DNA of 12,781 nt from assembly GCA_027036915.1 (NCBI GenBank), contig JALWCD010000054.1, positions 1 through 12,781 of the forward strand, given 5' to 3'. Every line of letters begins with the position of its first letter. Positions within the stretch are counted from its first letter, which is position 1. Source of the DNA: Thermodesulfatator sp. GTDB taxonomy: Bacteria > Desulfobacterota > Thermodesulfobacteria > Thermodesulfobacteriales > Thermodesulfobacteriaceae. The translations under genes and the position numbers were made by a program. The notes below the pieces were generated by a model that had not been told where the DNA came from, ran no database searches, and was given only the letters and a program-made list of their open reading frames with translations. Positions 1-7,068 of the stretch are shown here, piece after piece.

Positions 1-322
1 AGAGGTAATCATATTCAAATCTTTCTAAGAAATTTGTTCTTTCCTTAATTTCTTCTAAAAGTTTTCTTTCCCACTCTGGGGAAGTTGAATTAGCTTGCTG
101 CTTAGTCTTTATATTTTCTAAAATAGAAGAAGCTGTCTCATCTCCTAACTCAGCTAGTTCTTGTAATTTAAAAACCAAGTCGCATATAATAACTGTCCAT
201 AAAGAAACCAGAGCTGCGCGGTAATTACCTCCTACATACGAACGATAGACTTCTTGAAAATATTCTTTAGTTCGAGGATCTACGATTTTTTCTGCCATCA
301 TTTCAATAGAAAAATCACTCAT
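1..322 (-). CDS. Unknown protein downstream of hsdS/abi, 3' end outside window
   Basis: Reading the minus strand from ATG at 322-320, an open frame runs without a stop to the left edge, giving the first 107 residues (it begins MSDFSIEMMAEKIVDPRTK). The protein is soluble-looking and helical, with a conserved-looking stretch YRSYVGGNYRAALVSLWTV near residues 27-45 and an acidic/basic helix-rich part after that. I recall similar proteins of unknown function encoded next to type I restriction genes, but I cannot name a family. The start is well supported: the ATG overlaps by one base the TAA stop (324-322) of an hsdS 3'-end remnant (TAATG), so this gene was probably once translationally coupled to an hsdS gene. 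It follows the abi gene by about 85 bases in the same direction. Confidence 0.75.
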   Translation of the reverse strand, partial: MSDFSIEMMAEKIVDPRTKEYFQEVYRSYVGGNYRAALVSLWTVIICDLVFKLQELAELGDETASSILENIKTKQQANSTSPEWERKLLEEIKERTNFLERFEYDYL

Positions 323-387
323 TACAGGGCCTCCTCTACAAATTTTTCTGCATCTTTGATGCGGATTTGCCCGGAAATGAGTTTGTG
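322..387 (-). pseudogene. Remnant of an hsdS 3' end (second copy)
   Basis: On the minus strand the codons from 384 down to the TAA at 324-322 encode KLISGQIRIKDAEKF followed by VEEAL and stop. This matches the C-terminus of the HsdS encoded at 1183-2517 (KLISGQIRIKDAEKF followed by LKEREL). No start codon or other HsdS sequence precedes it; upstream is the end of the abi gene at 407. It is therefore a leftover tail of an hsdS gene. Its stop still overlaps the ATG of the next gene, which suggests the ancestral order was hsdS directly followed by that gene, with the abi gene placed between them later. Confidence 0.85.
350..385. repeat. Direct repeat, copy 1 (hsdS tail)
   Basis: These 36 bases match positions 1214-1249 at 35 of 36 positions (the difference is C at 370 against G at 1234). 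Similarity continues more weakly on the left side. Both copies code for the HsdS C-terminus in the same orientation and flank the abi gene, so homologous recombination between them would delete that gene together with the distal end of hsdS. Confidence 0.9.
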
Positions 388-406
388 AAAGGAATAATAC
401 TCATTC

Positions 407-1186
407 TTATTCGTGCTGCTCCTTATACGTTTGATAAAGAAATATTGCTAAAGATATAGCGATATCAGCAGCTAGTTTGGCATGCCGTGGCTTTAATAAT
501 TGGACTCCTGCTTCCTTTCCATGACCAGTGCCATAGAGATTACGTAGTTCCGCTAAACAGTGTATTGCTGATGATAAGTTATTAATTAAACGTCGAATAA
601 TATCTTTGCCTTTTGCTGATTGAGGAATATCTACTGGAAGTATTGGCAGCACTTTTAATACCTCCTTTACCAGCTGGGGAAAGTCAGGCCATTTTTCAGG
701 AACATTACCAGATTTTTTCAAAATGGTTTTACAGCATGTTTCTATCACTTCCTTCGCTGTACCAATTGCAAGTTCAGGATCATCACTTATGGAAGCTTTA
801 ATGCGTGAAATCTGCCTTTTTAGATATTGATCTGTAAACACCTCATTTCTAGGAGAAACAGTCAAACGAAGACGATTAATGACTTCTCTACATCTTTGTT
901 CTAATTGTAAATCCTGTTGAGTTGGCTCTGAAGTAATTTCTTTCCAATAGTCTAAGAGGCTCTCTAAAACATCCGCTACAATATAGTTGGGCTCTAACTC
1001 CCAAAAAGCTCTAAGTCGTTTGGCTTTGGAGTTTCCATAAATGGCGTACTTATCTGCATAAATATCGATATTGTGCTCTTTAAAGAATTCAGCAAAAGTT
1101 GCATTGGTAAAATCTAAGACATAACCTGAGCTCATTCCAAACAGCCGCTCGAAGAAAATTTTTTCAGTCATTTTTAAATCGCTCAT
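407..1186 (-). CDS. Abortive-infection family protein (Abi_C-like C-terminal domain)
   Basis: This 259-residue protein probably acts in phage defence in the cytoplasm. The C-terminal half (about residues 135-255) has the features I associate with Abi_C/AbiJ-type domains: AIGTAKEVIETCCKTIL near 140-155, then LRNLYGTGHGK at 214-224 and a final helix IAISLAIFLYQTY. The pair R215/H222 (R-x6-H) fits the HEPN ribonuclease motif, so RNA cleavage is a reasonable inference, not shown. The N-terminal part (GYVLDFTNATFAEFF, residues 21-35) is a conserved segment seen in other abortive-infection proteins, as far as I recall. The ATG at 1186-1184 overlaps the true hsdS stop at 1185-1183 as ATGA, so translation was probably coupled to hsdS; the amber codon inside hsdS would weaken that. 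It is flanked by a duplicated hsdS tail. Confidence 0.85.
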   Translation of the reverse strand: MSDLKMTEKIFFERLFGMSSGYVLDFTNATFAEFFKEHNIDIYADKYAIYGNSKAKRLRAFWELEPNYIVADVLESLLDYWKEITSEPTQQDLQLEQRCREVINRLRLTVSPRNEVFTDQYLKRQISRIKASISDDPELAIGTAKEVIETCCKTILKKSGNVPEKWPDFPQLVKEVLKVLPILPVDIPQSAKGKDIIRRLINNLSSAIHCLAELRNLYGTGHGKEAGVQLLKPRHAKLAADIAISLAIFLYQTYKEQHE

Positions 1187-2517
1187 AACTCTCTTTCCTT
1201 CAAAAACTTTTCCGCATCTTTGATGCGGATTTGGCCGGAAATGAGTTTGGGGAGAAGAGTATCGCGCAGAACAGCGAGGGTACGAGATTCATGTTCATTT
1301 TTTTCGATCATATTATCTAGCGGTTTACATACAATTTCAAAATATTCAATTAAATTTGTAGGAGGTATTACACATTTAAGCGAACTAAGGTCTTTTTTAG
1401 TGATAGAGCCAAAAACTGTACCTTCAAACTAGAAACGCTCGAAAAATGGCCGAAGAAAATGGACAAAGTAATATGTATAAGAAGAATAGCCTTTCGTGTG
1501 TCGAATTGCAGCCAATCCACGTCCAATACAGCAATATTCTATAGCCATATTTATTGCTCCTACAGGAGCACGAACAGTAAGAAGTGTATCACCTTTGTTA
1601 GCAATGCGAGTAGGTACTGTACAATATATTCGGCGAGAGGGGAATCTAAATCCAAAATCAATACGTCCTTGGTAAAATGGTAACCCATCTCCATTTTCGT
1701 TATATGTGTCACCTGGTGGCGATTGGCCCATTGTTATGCGAAAATGACTATCCATCGTATCTACCCTCCACCCCTTCGGTATCGGGCCGAGAGGGGAATC
1801 CTCAAAGGAATCAGGGAAGAGCCGGGCGATTTCAGGAGAAAGCTTAGGAAGGTTGGGGTCTTCTTTTTCGAGTTTTTCAAGAATGGCCCGGCGGCGGGCG
1901 GCTTTTTCCGCCAAGGTGTCAGGGATAGGATTCCCGGCCTTGAGTGCATTATCAATTACCGGGTCAAAGTCCACAAACCAGGATTTAAAGATGGCCTTCG
2001 TCATCTCCTCCAGCGTCTCATTCATCCGCCGATTAAGCTCTATCTTGTCATCCAGCGTGCCAAGTATATGGGCAATGGCTCTTCTTATATTTTCTGGGGG
2101 CCAAACAATAGGCAAATCCTCTAGATCTTTTTTCCGGATATTTCCAAATACTGATCCTTCACTTTCATAAGCATCCCATTCTTTAGTTTTTGCTTTCAAA
2201 GCAAATTCTAAATAAACTTGATCCTTCTGATTATATGCTCTGATGATAGCAAGTCCTCTACCAATAGCACACTTTTCAACAGCAATATTGATTTTTCCTA
2301 TTGGGGCTCTCACACTTAAAAGTATATCTCCAGGATAAGCTAATCTGGTGGGAGAAATACAATATACCCGCCGTTTAGGATATTTGGATGTAAAATCAGC
2401 TGTTCCTTGATAAAAAGGAAGCCCCTTACCTTCTTCATTATAAGTTTCTCCTGGAGGCGATTGGCCCATTATGATTTGAGCAACATCTTTTAACTTCCTC
2501 GATTCATAAGCTAACAT
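1183..2517 (-). pseudogene. hsdS: Type I restriction specificity subunit HsdS, interrupted by in-frame amber codon
   Basis: HsdS is the DNA-recognition subunit of a type I restriction-modification enzyme. The frame from ATG 2517-2515 to TGA 1185-1183 would give 444 residues, normal for the family, but codon 363 is TAG (1431-1429), leaving a 362-residue product. After the TAG the same frame continues with clear HsdS sequence (EGTVFGSITKKDLSSL, then a spacer helix and KLISGQIRIKDAEKF). It has two target-recognition domains, at about residues 15-140 and 255-385, joined by a central conserved region (TLDDKIELNRRMNETLEEM, about 152-170). The two recognition domains resemble each other closely: both contain MGQSPPG-TYNE, LPFYQG, a VRAP segment and CxIGRGLA. 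The gene starts one base after the stop of the unknown gene upstream. Sequencing error, read-through or a real half-sized HsdS are all possible. Confidence 0.9.
1214..1249. repeat. Direct repeat, copy 2 (hsdS tail)
   Basis: This is the second copy of the 36-base repeat at 350-385, lying inside the C-terminal coding part of the full hsdS frame. One mismatch separates the copies. Confidence 0.9.
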
Positions 2518-2518
2518 C

Positions 2519-3247
2519 TTACCAATACTCTAATTTGCATGTTTTCTTTTTATTGTCTAAAAATAATTTTACGTTTTTAGGGAATTCTTTTTTAAAATAA
2601 TGAAGAATTTTAATAACAGTATTATAGTTTTTGAGATTATACAGATCACTTTGAAACTCATTCTCTCTAACATCCCAAATATGAATATTGTCTCGCAAAT
2701 TTTTTATAGAAAGCACTAATTCTTTTTCATCTTCACTAAATGTGATAATCTGTCTCTTTCGTAGCATATCTAACAATTCCGAAAATTTATATTTATTAGC
2801 TCTTTTAAAATAAAAACTACATTTTGCATTTAATCTGCATATATTACCCTCAAAATCTTTGCATTGCTCGTGCATATTGTCTACAAAACTATAAATAATA
2901 CCCTCTATCACACTAAAAGCATTAATTATGGCCAACTTGTAAAAAATCTTGCCAACAGACAGACCAATATCAAAGCGATTAATAAAATAGTTAAACAGAT
3001 CAGTTGTTTGTAACGCATAAGCTAAATTCGCTGCAACATCTTCGGATCCAATAATCCAGAGAAGATTATATTCGTCGCGAAAATCATTGGCTTTTCTAAT
3101 ATAGCCTTTGGGTATTTTTATTTTTTCTTCAGGCTTCAAAGGTATATTTTCAACAGGAATATTAATTCCGTTTGTTTTCAGAGTATCTTCGACTTTTTGC
3201 AATAATTTGGTAACTTGTTCTAGTATGGAAACAATCTGTTCTTTCAT
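2519..3247 (-). CDS. Unknown AT-rich gene between hsdM and hsdS
   Basis: This 242-residue protein is not one I recognise. I chose ATG 3247-3245 (MKEQIVSIL), which lies one base after the hsdM stop; an ATG eight codons earlier (3271) would overlap hsdM by 23 bases. The stop TAA (2521-2519) is one base before the hsdS start, so the gene sits tightly inside the RM operon. The N-terminus is a short coiled-coil-like helix (about residues 1-25). The centre is helical and partly hydrophobic (YKLAIINAFSVIEGIIYSF, about 105-125). Near residue 185 is IKNLRDNIHIWDVR, which resembles the R-x3-H segment of HEPN-like helical domains; that is a weak analogy. Its base use is strikingly AT-rich with many AAA/AAT/ATA codons, unlike hsdM next to it, which suggests separate acquisition. 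It may be an accessory or defence gene carried in the RM locus. Confidence 0.8.
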   Translation of the reverse strand: MKEQIVSILEQVTKLLQKVEDTLKTNGINIPVENIPLKPEEKIKIPKGYIRKANDFRDEYNLLWIIGSEDVAANLAYALQTTDLFNYFINRFDIGLSVGKIFYKLAIINAFSVIEGIIYSFVDNMHEQCKDFEGNICRLNAKCSFYFKRANKYKFSELLDMLRKRQIITFSEDEKELVLSIKNLRDNIHIWDVRENEFQSDLYNLKNYNTVIKILHYFKKEFPKNVKLFLDNKKKTCKLEYW

Positions 3248-3248
3248 A

Positions 3249-4922
3249 TTACAATGATTTCCAAAATCCAAGCTCCCTCAAATTACGTCTTATAACTTCT
3301 TCAAGTTTTGTGCTTTCAACAAATTGAGTCTCTAGCTCAGCCACCAGGCGCTTCATCTTCTCTTCAAAAGCTTCATCGTCCTCTTCCTGAATCTCTACGC
3401 CAACATAGCGGCCCGGAGTGAGTATGTAATCGTGCTCCCTGATTTCCTCTATAGTGGCACTTTTACAAAATCCGGGAATGTCTTTATATTCGCCGGCGCC
3501 TTCCTCACCGCGCCAGGCGTGGTAGGTCCGGGCAATTTTCTTGATCTCTTCGTCTGTTAGCTCCCGATGGACGCGATCAACCATGACTCCCATCTTGCGG
3601 GCGTCAATGAAAAGGACCTCTCCACGGCGATCGCGTAAGGGCTTACCGCCTTTGGTGGGTTTACCTGATTTATCCCGTGCAATGAACCAGAGACAGGCCG
3701 GGATCTGGGTGCTGTAAAAGAGCTGCGGGGGAAGAGCCACAATGCAGTCCACCAGATCGGCTTCGATAATCTTTTTGCGGATTTCGCCTTCTCCTCCCTG
3801 ATTGGAAGAAAGTGACCCGTTGGCCAGAACAAAGCCGGCAATGCCTACCGGGGAAAGATGGTGGATAATATGCTGCACCCAGGCAAAGTTGGCGTTGTTA
3901 GCCGGAGGAACCCCGAATTTCCAGCGCACATCATCTTTTAACGCTTCCTGCCCCCAGTCTTTTTGGTTAAAGGGCGGATTGGCAAGGATGAAGTCGGCTT
4001 TAAGAGAGGGGTGTAAGTCGTTATGGAAGGTATCCGCTGCATGGGGGCCGAGGTTGGCCTCTATGCCCCGAATGGCAAGGTTCATCTTGGCCAGGCGCCA
4101 GGTGGTTGGATTTGATTCCTGGCCATAAATGGATATGTCTCCAATGCGCCCGCCGTGAGCCTTGATGAATTCTTCGCTCTGGACAAACATACCTCCTGAG
4201 CCACAACATGGGTCATATACCCGACCCTGGTAAGGCTCGATCATTTCCACGAGGAGACGAACGATGCATCGCGGAGTGTAAAACTCGCCACCCTTGCGGC
4301 CCTCGGCGCTGGCAAACTGGCCAAGGAAATATTCGTAAACCCGGCCTAAAATATCCTTGGATTGGTTCTCGCGGCCCCCGAGACCGATGGTGCTGATCAA
4401 ATCAACGAGCTCCCCTAGGCGCCGCTTGTCGAGTTCCGGGCGGGCGTAAATTTTGGGAAGGACACCTTTGAGGCTCGGATTTTCCTTTTCGATGGCCACC
4501 ATGGCGTCGTCAATGATTCTTCCGATTTCAGGTTGCTTGGCTCTTTCCCGAATGTATGACCACCGAGCCTCTTTCGGGACATAGAAGACGTTTCTGGCGG
4601 TATATTCGTCTCGATCCTCAGGATCAGCGTAGGGTTCTTTTTTAAGTTCTTCGTAAACTTCCTGAAAGGCGTCCGAAAGATATTTGAGAAAAATAAGCCC
4701 TAAGACCACATGCTTGTATTCCGCAGCGTCAAGATGTCCACGGAGCTTATTGGCTGCCTCCCAGAGCTTGGCCTCAAATCCGAGGTTGGCCCCATTATTG
4801 GTCTCGACTCTATTAACTTTATTCCGGCGACGGCGGCGGATTTGAGGCTTTGATTGGCTCTGAGTCTCAGTTTTTAATCCAAGTTCTTCTACGAACTCAT
4901 CAATAGGGCTTTTTTTCGCCAT
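3249..4922 (-). CDS. hsdM: Type I restriction-modification system methyltransferase subunit HsdM
   Basis: HsdM (557 residues) transfers a methyl group from S-adenosylmethionine to the N6 of adenine in the site chosen by HsdS, and is also part of the restriction complex. An N-terminal HsdM domain (about 45-190) is followed by the N6-methylase core: EFYTPR at 213-218, the SAM-binding motif DPCCGSGGM at 237-245, and the catalytic NPPF at 315-318. The C-terminal segment with [12 protein letters not shown] (about 495-506) is also typical. The first 45 residues contain an unusual arginine-rich run (about 29-34) not needed by the family. ATG 4922-4920 is preceded by a strong ribosome-binding site (GAGGGGG, minus strand, 4934-4928). 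All key motifs are intact, so the methylase is probably functional provided that a working HsdS is made. Confidence 0.97.
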   Translation of the reverse strand: MAKKSPIDEFVEELGLKTETQSQSKPQIRRRRRNKVNRVETNNGANLGFEAKLWEAANKLRGHLDAAEYKHVVLGLIFLKYLSDAFQEVYEELKKEPYADPEDRDEYTARNVFYVPKEARWSYIRERAKQPEIGRIIDDAMVAIEKENPSLKGVLPKIYARPELDKRRLGELVDLISTIGLGGRENQSKDILGRVYEYFLGQFASAEGRKGGEFYTPRCIVRLLVEMIEPYQGRVYDPCCGSGGMFVQSEEFIKAHGGRIGDISIYGQESNPTTWRLAKMNLAIRGIEANLGPHAADTFHNDLHPSLKADFILANPPFNQKDWGQEALKDDVRWKFGVPPANNANFAWVQHIIHHLSPVGIAGFVLANGSLSSNQGGEGEIRKKIIEADLVDCIVALPPQLFYSTQIPACLWFIARDKSGKPTKGGKPLRDRRGEVLFIDARKMGVMVDRVHRELTDEEIKKIARTYHAWRGEEGAGEYKDIPGFCKSATIEEIREHDYILTPGRYVGVEIQEEDDEAFEEKMKRLVAELETQFVESTKLEEVIRRNLRELGFWKSL

Positions 4923-4927
4923 CTAAA

Positions 4928-4977
4928 CCCCCTCGTGTCTTTCTAAATGATACCAAAACGACAAAATTTTTTATCAA
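4928..4977 (-). promoter_or_regulatory. Candidate promoter and ribosome-binding site of the hsdM operon
   Basis: On the minus strand the AT-rich 58-base gap upstream of hsdM has TTGATA (4977-4972) and TATCAT (4952-4947) separated by 19 bases, which is longer than ideal, followed by GAGGGGG five bases before the ATG. The Shine-Dalgarno is strong; the promoter boxes are only a suggestion. Confidence 0.35.
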
Positions 4978-4980
4978 CTT

Positions 4981-5716
4981 CTATCCCTTCGCACTCATTA
5001 CGATGACCTGCCAGCCCTCCTTGGTAATGGAATGCAATATGTCCAGGGTCTTTTGGGGGCGGTCGTAGCCAAAACAAGCGAAGGGTTCGTCAAGCAGCAA
5101 AAAGGCCCTGCGGTCGAAAAAGAGGCGAATCAGGGCCAATCGGGCGGAGAGAAGGAGCTGAGAAGAGGTCCCGTCCGAAAGCTCGTTAACGGGAAAGGAT
5201 CTTCCGTCCTTACGAATGGCTCTCCATTTGGTTTTAAAGGTGTCGCCGTCGAAAAAGAGGCTTTCAGTCTCGAATCTCACACCGGTGTAATTTCGGTAAT
5301 ACGGGAGAAGAGGTCGCTTACGCTGGATTCGAACTCTCCTAAATATCGACGATTGATCTCTCCCCTCAACCCTGTAAGCACGCAAAGCCCATACCTGAGG
5401 ACTCCTTCCATATTTAGCATGCGCCGGAGATTCTCCTCAAGCTCCCTTTTCCGGGAAAGTAAGTCGTCAAGCTCTTTTTTATCCGAATTTTTTGGGTTAA
5501 TTTTTTATAAAAGCTTTTTATTCTCTTTTCACTATTTTTTCCTTTAAAATCCGGTTCTAATTTCCCTGAGGACATATCTGGTACACCTTGGGTCCAAAAA
5601 TTTGCGTCTTTAGGGGAATAGATCCGGTCTATGAGATTATGATTAACCAGAGGAAGATTGAAGTAGAGGGAGCTAAAACTCTCAGTCCGGCTTACAGCAA
5701 AAATTATGTTCTCTTC
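4981..5716 (-). pseudogene. Decayed YhaN/SMC-like ATPase, C-terminal part in three reading frames
   Basis: Protein-like sequence continues across three minus-strand frames. Frame one runs from about 5716 to 5475 (ENIIFAVSRTE at its start, LIDRIYSPKDANFW in the middle, QKIRIKK at its end). Frame two runs from about 5474 to 5290 with a coiled-coil helix (ELDDLLSRKRELEENLRRM). Frame three runs from about 5290 to TAG 4983-4981 and carries the ABC-type signature VNELSDGTSSQ and a Walker B (AFLLLDEPFACFG), as in the C-terminal half of SMC/RecN/YhaN-type ATPases. Both changes of frame could be repaired by one extra A: in the run of six A at 5475-5480 and in the AAA near 5287-5290. No Walker A half is visible: frame one is preceded by a TGA (5719-5717) and then by short unrelated frames. 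The gene is thus truncated as well as frameshifted. Sequencing error could explain the shifts but not the missing N-terminal half. Confidence 0.75.
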
Positions 5717-5748
5717 TCATCCCCTCCGAGCACACTTTACCTTTGGAA

Positions 5749-5785
5749 CCCCAGGGAAGGCGGATTAACCGGCCCCTCCCTGGGG
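5749..5785. repeat. Strong inverted repeat downstream of the AAA+ ATPase gene
   Basis: The arms CCCCAGGGA (5749-5757) and TCCCTGGGG (5777-5785) are perfect complements, and inside the loop CGG (5761-5763) can pair with CCG (5769-5771) around ATTAA. It lies 33 bases after the ATPase stop. No T-run follows on either strand, so it is not a standard intrinsic terminator; it may be an RNA-stabilising hairpin, a recombination scar or a site for a mobile element. Confidence 0.7.
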
Positions 5786-5817
5786 CTAGCCATTAGCGGT
5801 TATTCCTCCTTTTCTAT

Positions 5818-6897
5818 TTAGAAGAGGCGAAAGCCCATTCTAGAAATGACTGGAAGTCCTTTGATCTTCCTGCTGCCAGTTCTTAGAAACGGAAATCGCT
5901 CTTCGAGAAGCTCCTCCTCCACCCGGTTTACCAAATACCGAAAAGTCACTTCGAGACTTTTGTGCGCCGCCAAGACCTTTCGGGCCACCTTGCGGACGGT
6001 CTCAGCAGAATACCTTTTCAAGGCCTTCGAAAGGTGCCTGTAAGAAAGGTTCAGGAGAACCTTCACCTTTTCCTCCGCGCTGTAAGGCGGAAACTCGATG
6101 AACTCCACCCGATCGCAAAGCTCTGGTAGTCCTTCGAACTCCTCGGTCCTATTCCCCGCAAGCATCACAAAAACCTTGTACCTCATATCGTGCCTGCGAC
6201 CAGGAAACATCCCGGAAACGAAGTTGTCCTCCAGAGGTTGGGCTGGATCAAGCAGTTTCACCAGGATGGGCACGATCTCTACCCCGGCCTTGTCCACTTC
6301 GTCCAGAAAGACGATCACCACCCGGTGTTTCTTCTGCGCCACAAGCTTCAAGATCTCCGAAGGATGGGCGTTGGAATAGTGAACCTCGGTCCCGAAAAGT
6401 TTCATGTCCATCTGTTCCTCGGGTAGCTTCCCCGAGGTGCAGACCACCCTTATGACGCTTGCCGAAACTCCAATCCTCTCAAGCGCATACCGAAGCGCCT
6501 CGACCGCCTGACTCTTTCCCGTCCCCGGAGGCCCCACCAGGAAAGGCGCCCTCGCGCACCGAGAACCCATCAAAAACTTCAAAAGAAACTGCACGAGGAT
6601 CCTCTTTACCACCTCTTCCCTTAAAGGAAGCTCCCTTTTCATGTGCTCGAAAAGCTCAAGGACCTTTTCATCGGAGAGGTTTTCTAAGATCGGGCGCTGA
6701 AGTTGGGGGTAGAAAAGCCGAAATTCGTCAAGACCAGCCACCAAGGATTTTGCTCTTTCCACCACCTCGTCATCCCCTTTGAAGCACCCTTTCTCTAGCT
6801 CCTCCAAAAGTTCCTCTTTGAGACCGTAGAGATGTTTGGCAAGAAGCTCTTCCTTTAGCCTCATAAGTTTTTGCTTCGTGCAATGACACTTCCTCAT
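5818..6897 (-). CDS. Lon-like AAA+ ATPase without protease domain
   Basis: From ATG 6897-6895 the product is 359 residues. It has Walker A GPPGTGKS at 122-129, Walker B VIVFLDEVDK at 194-203, a sensor-1 asparagine in MLAGNR at about 249 and an arginine-finger candidate in ELCDRVEFIEFPPYS (about 260-273). The arrangement LLDPAQ...GMFPG...D...VFVMLAGNR resembles the AAA+ module of Lon, but nothing resembling the Ser-Lys protease domain follows; the gene stops after a small helical lid. The N-terminal 110 residues are helical and unique, beginning with MRKCHC. I chose this start because of the excellent Shine-Dalgarno AAGGAGGAGG six or fewer bases before it. The frame stays open to an upstream ATG at 7068, which would add 57 residues with a membrane-like helix. 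The partner is unknown; the adjacent methyltransferase and ATPase remnant suggest a defence or phage-derived role. Confidence 0.85.
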   Translation of the reverse strand: MRKCHCTKQKLMRLKEELLAKHLYGLKEELLEELEKGCFKGDDEVVERAKSLVAGLDEFRLFYPQLQRPILENLSDEKVLELFEHMKRELPLREEVVKRILVQFLLKFLMGSRCARAPFLVGPPGTGKSQAVEALRYALERIGVSASVIRVVCTSGKLPEEQMDMKLFGTEVHYSNAHPSEILKLVAQKKHRVVIVFLDEVDKAGVEIVPILVKLLDPAQPLEDNFVSGMFPGRRHDMRYKVFVMLAGNRTEEFEGLPELCDRVEFIEFPPYSAEEKVKVLLNLSYRHLSKALKRYSAETVRKVARKVLAAHKSLEVTFRYLVNRVEEELLEERFPFLRTGSRKIKGLPVISRMGFRLF

Positions 6898-7068
6898 GGC
6901 CCTCCTCCTTTTAGGGTTTTCACCCCTGTCTAAAAAGAAGAAAAAGATCCCCTCCGAAGGGGCGGATGCCGCGGGCCCGGATACCCGGAAACTCCGCACA
7001 AGGAGGAGAGCCAGGGAAACCAGCGCAACCAAGATCGCCACGAGATCAAGATCCAGACCAAGATCCAT
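6898..7068 (-). other. Possible N-terminal extension or small membrane protein
   Basis: In the same frame as the ATPase, 57 codons from ATG 7068-7066 would encode a hydrophobic helix (LVAILVALVSLALLLV, residues 9-24) followed by a basic and proline-rich linker. A GGAGG lies about ten bases upstream. A hairpin with a T-rich tract (6931-6962) falls inside it, which argues for a separate small gene whose stop was lost, or for no gene at all. It could alternatively anchor the ATPase in the membrane. I cannot decide between these. Confidence 0.3.
6931..6962 (-). terminator. Terminator-like hairpin with T-rich tail just upstream of the ATPase
   Basis: Read on the minus strand, CCCCT (6962-6958), loop TCGG and AGGGG (6953-6949) form a short GC stem followed by ATC and a T-rich tract (TTTTTCTTCTTTTT, 6945-6932). 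This is the form of an intrinsic terminator or attenuator placed about 35 bases before the ATPase start. The stem is only five pairs, so strength is uncertain. Confidence 0.5.

Noticed and set aside
5032..5547. 171-codon plus-strand frame
   Set aside because: Antisense to the ATPase remnant, whose signature and Walker B motifs show the true coding strand.
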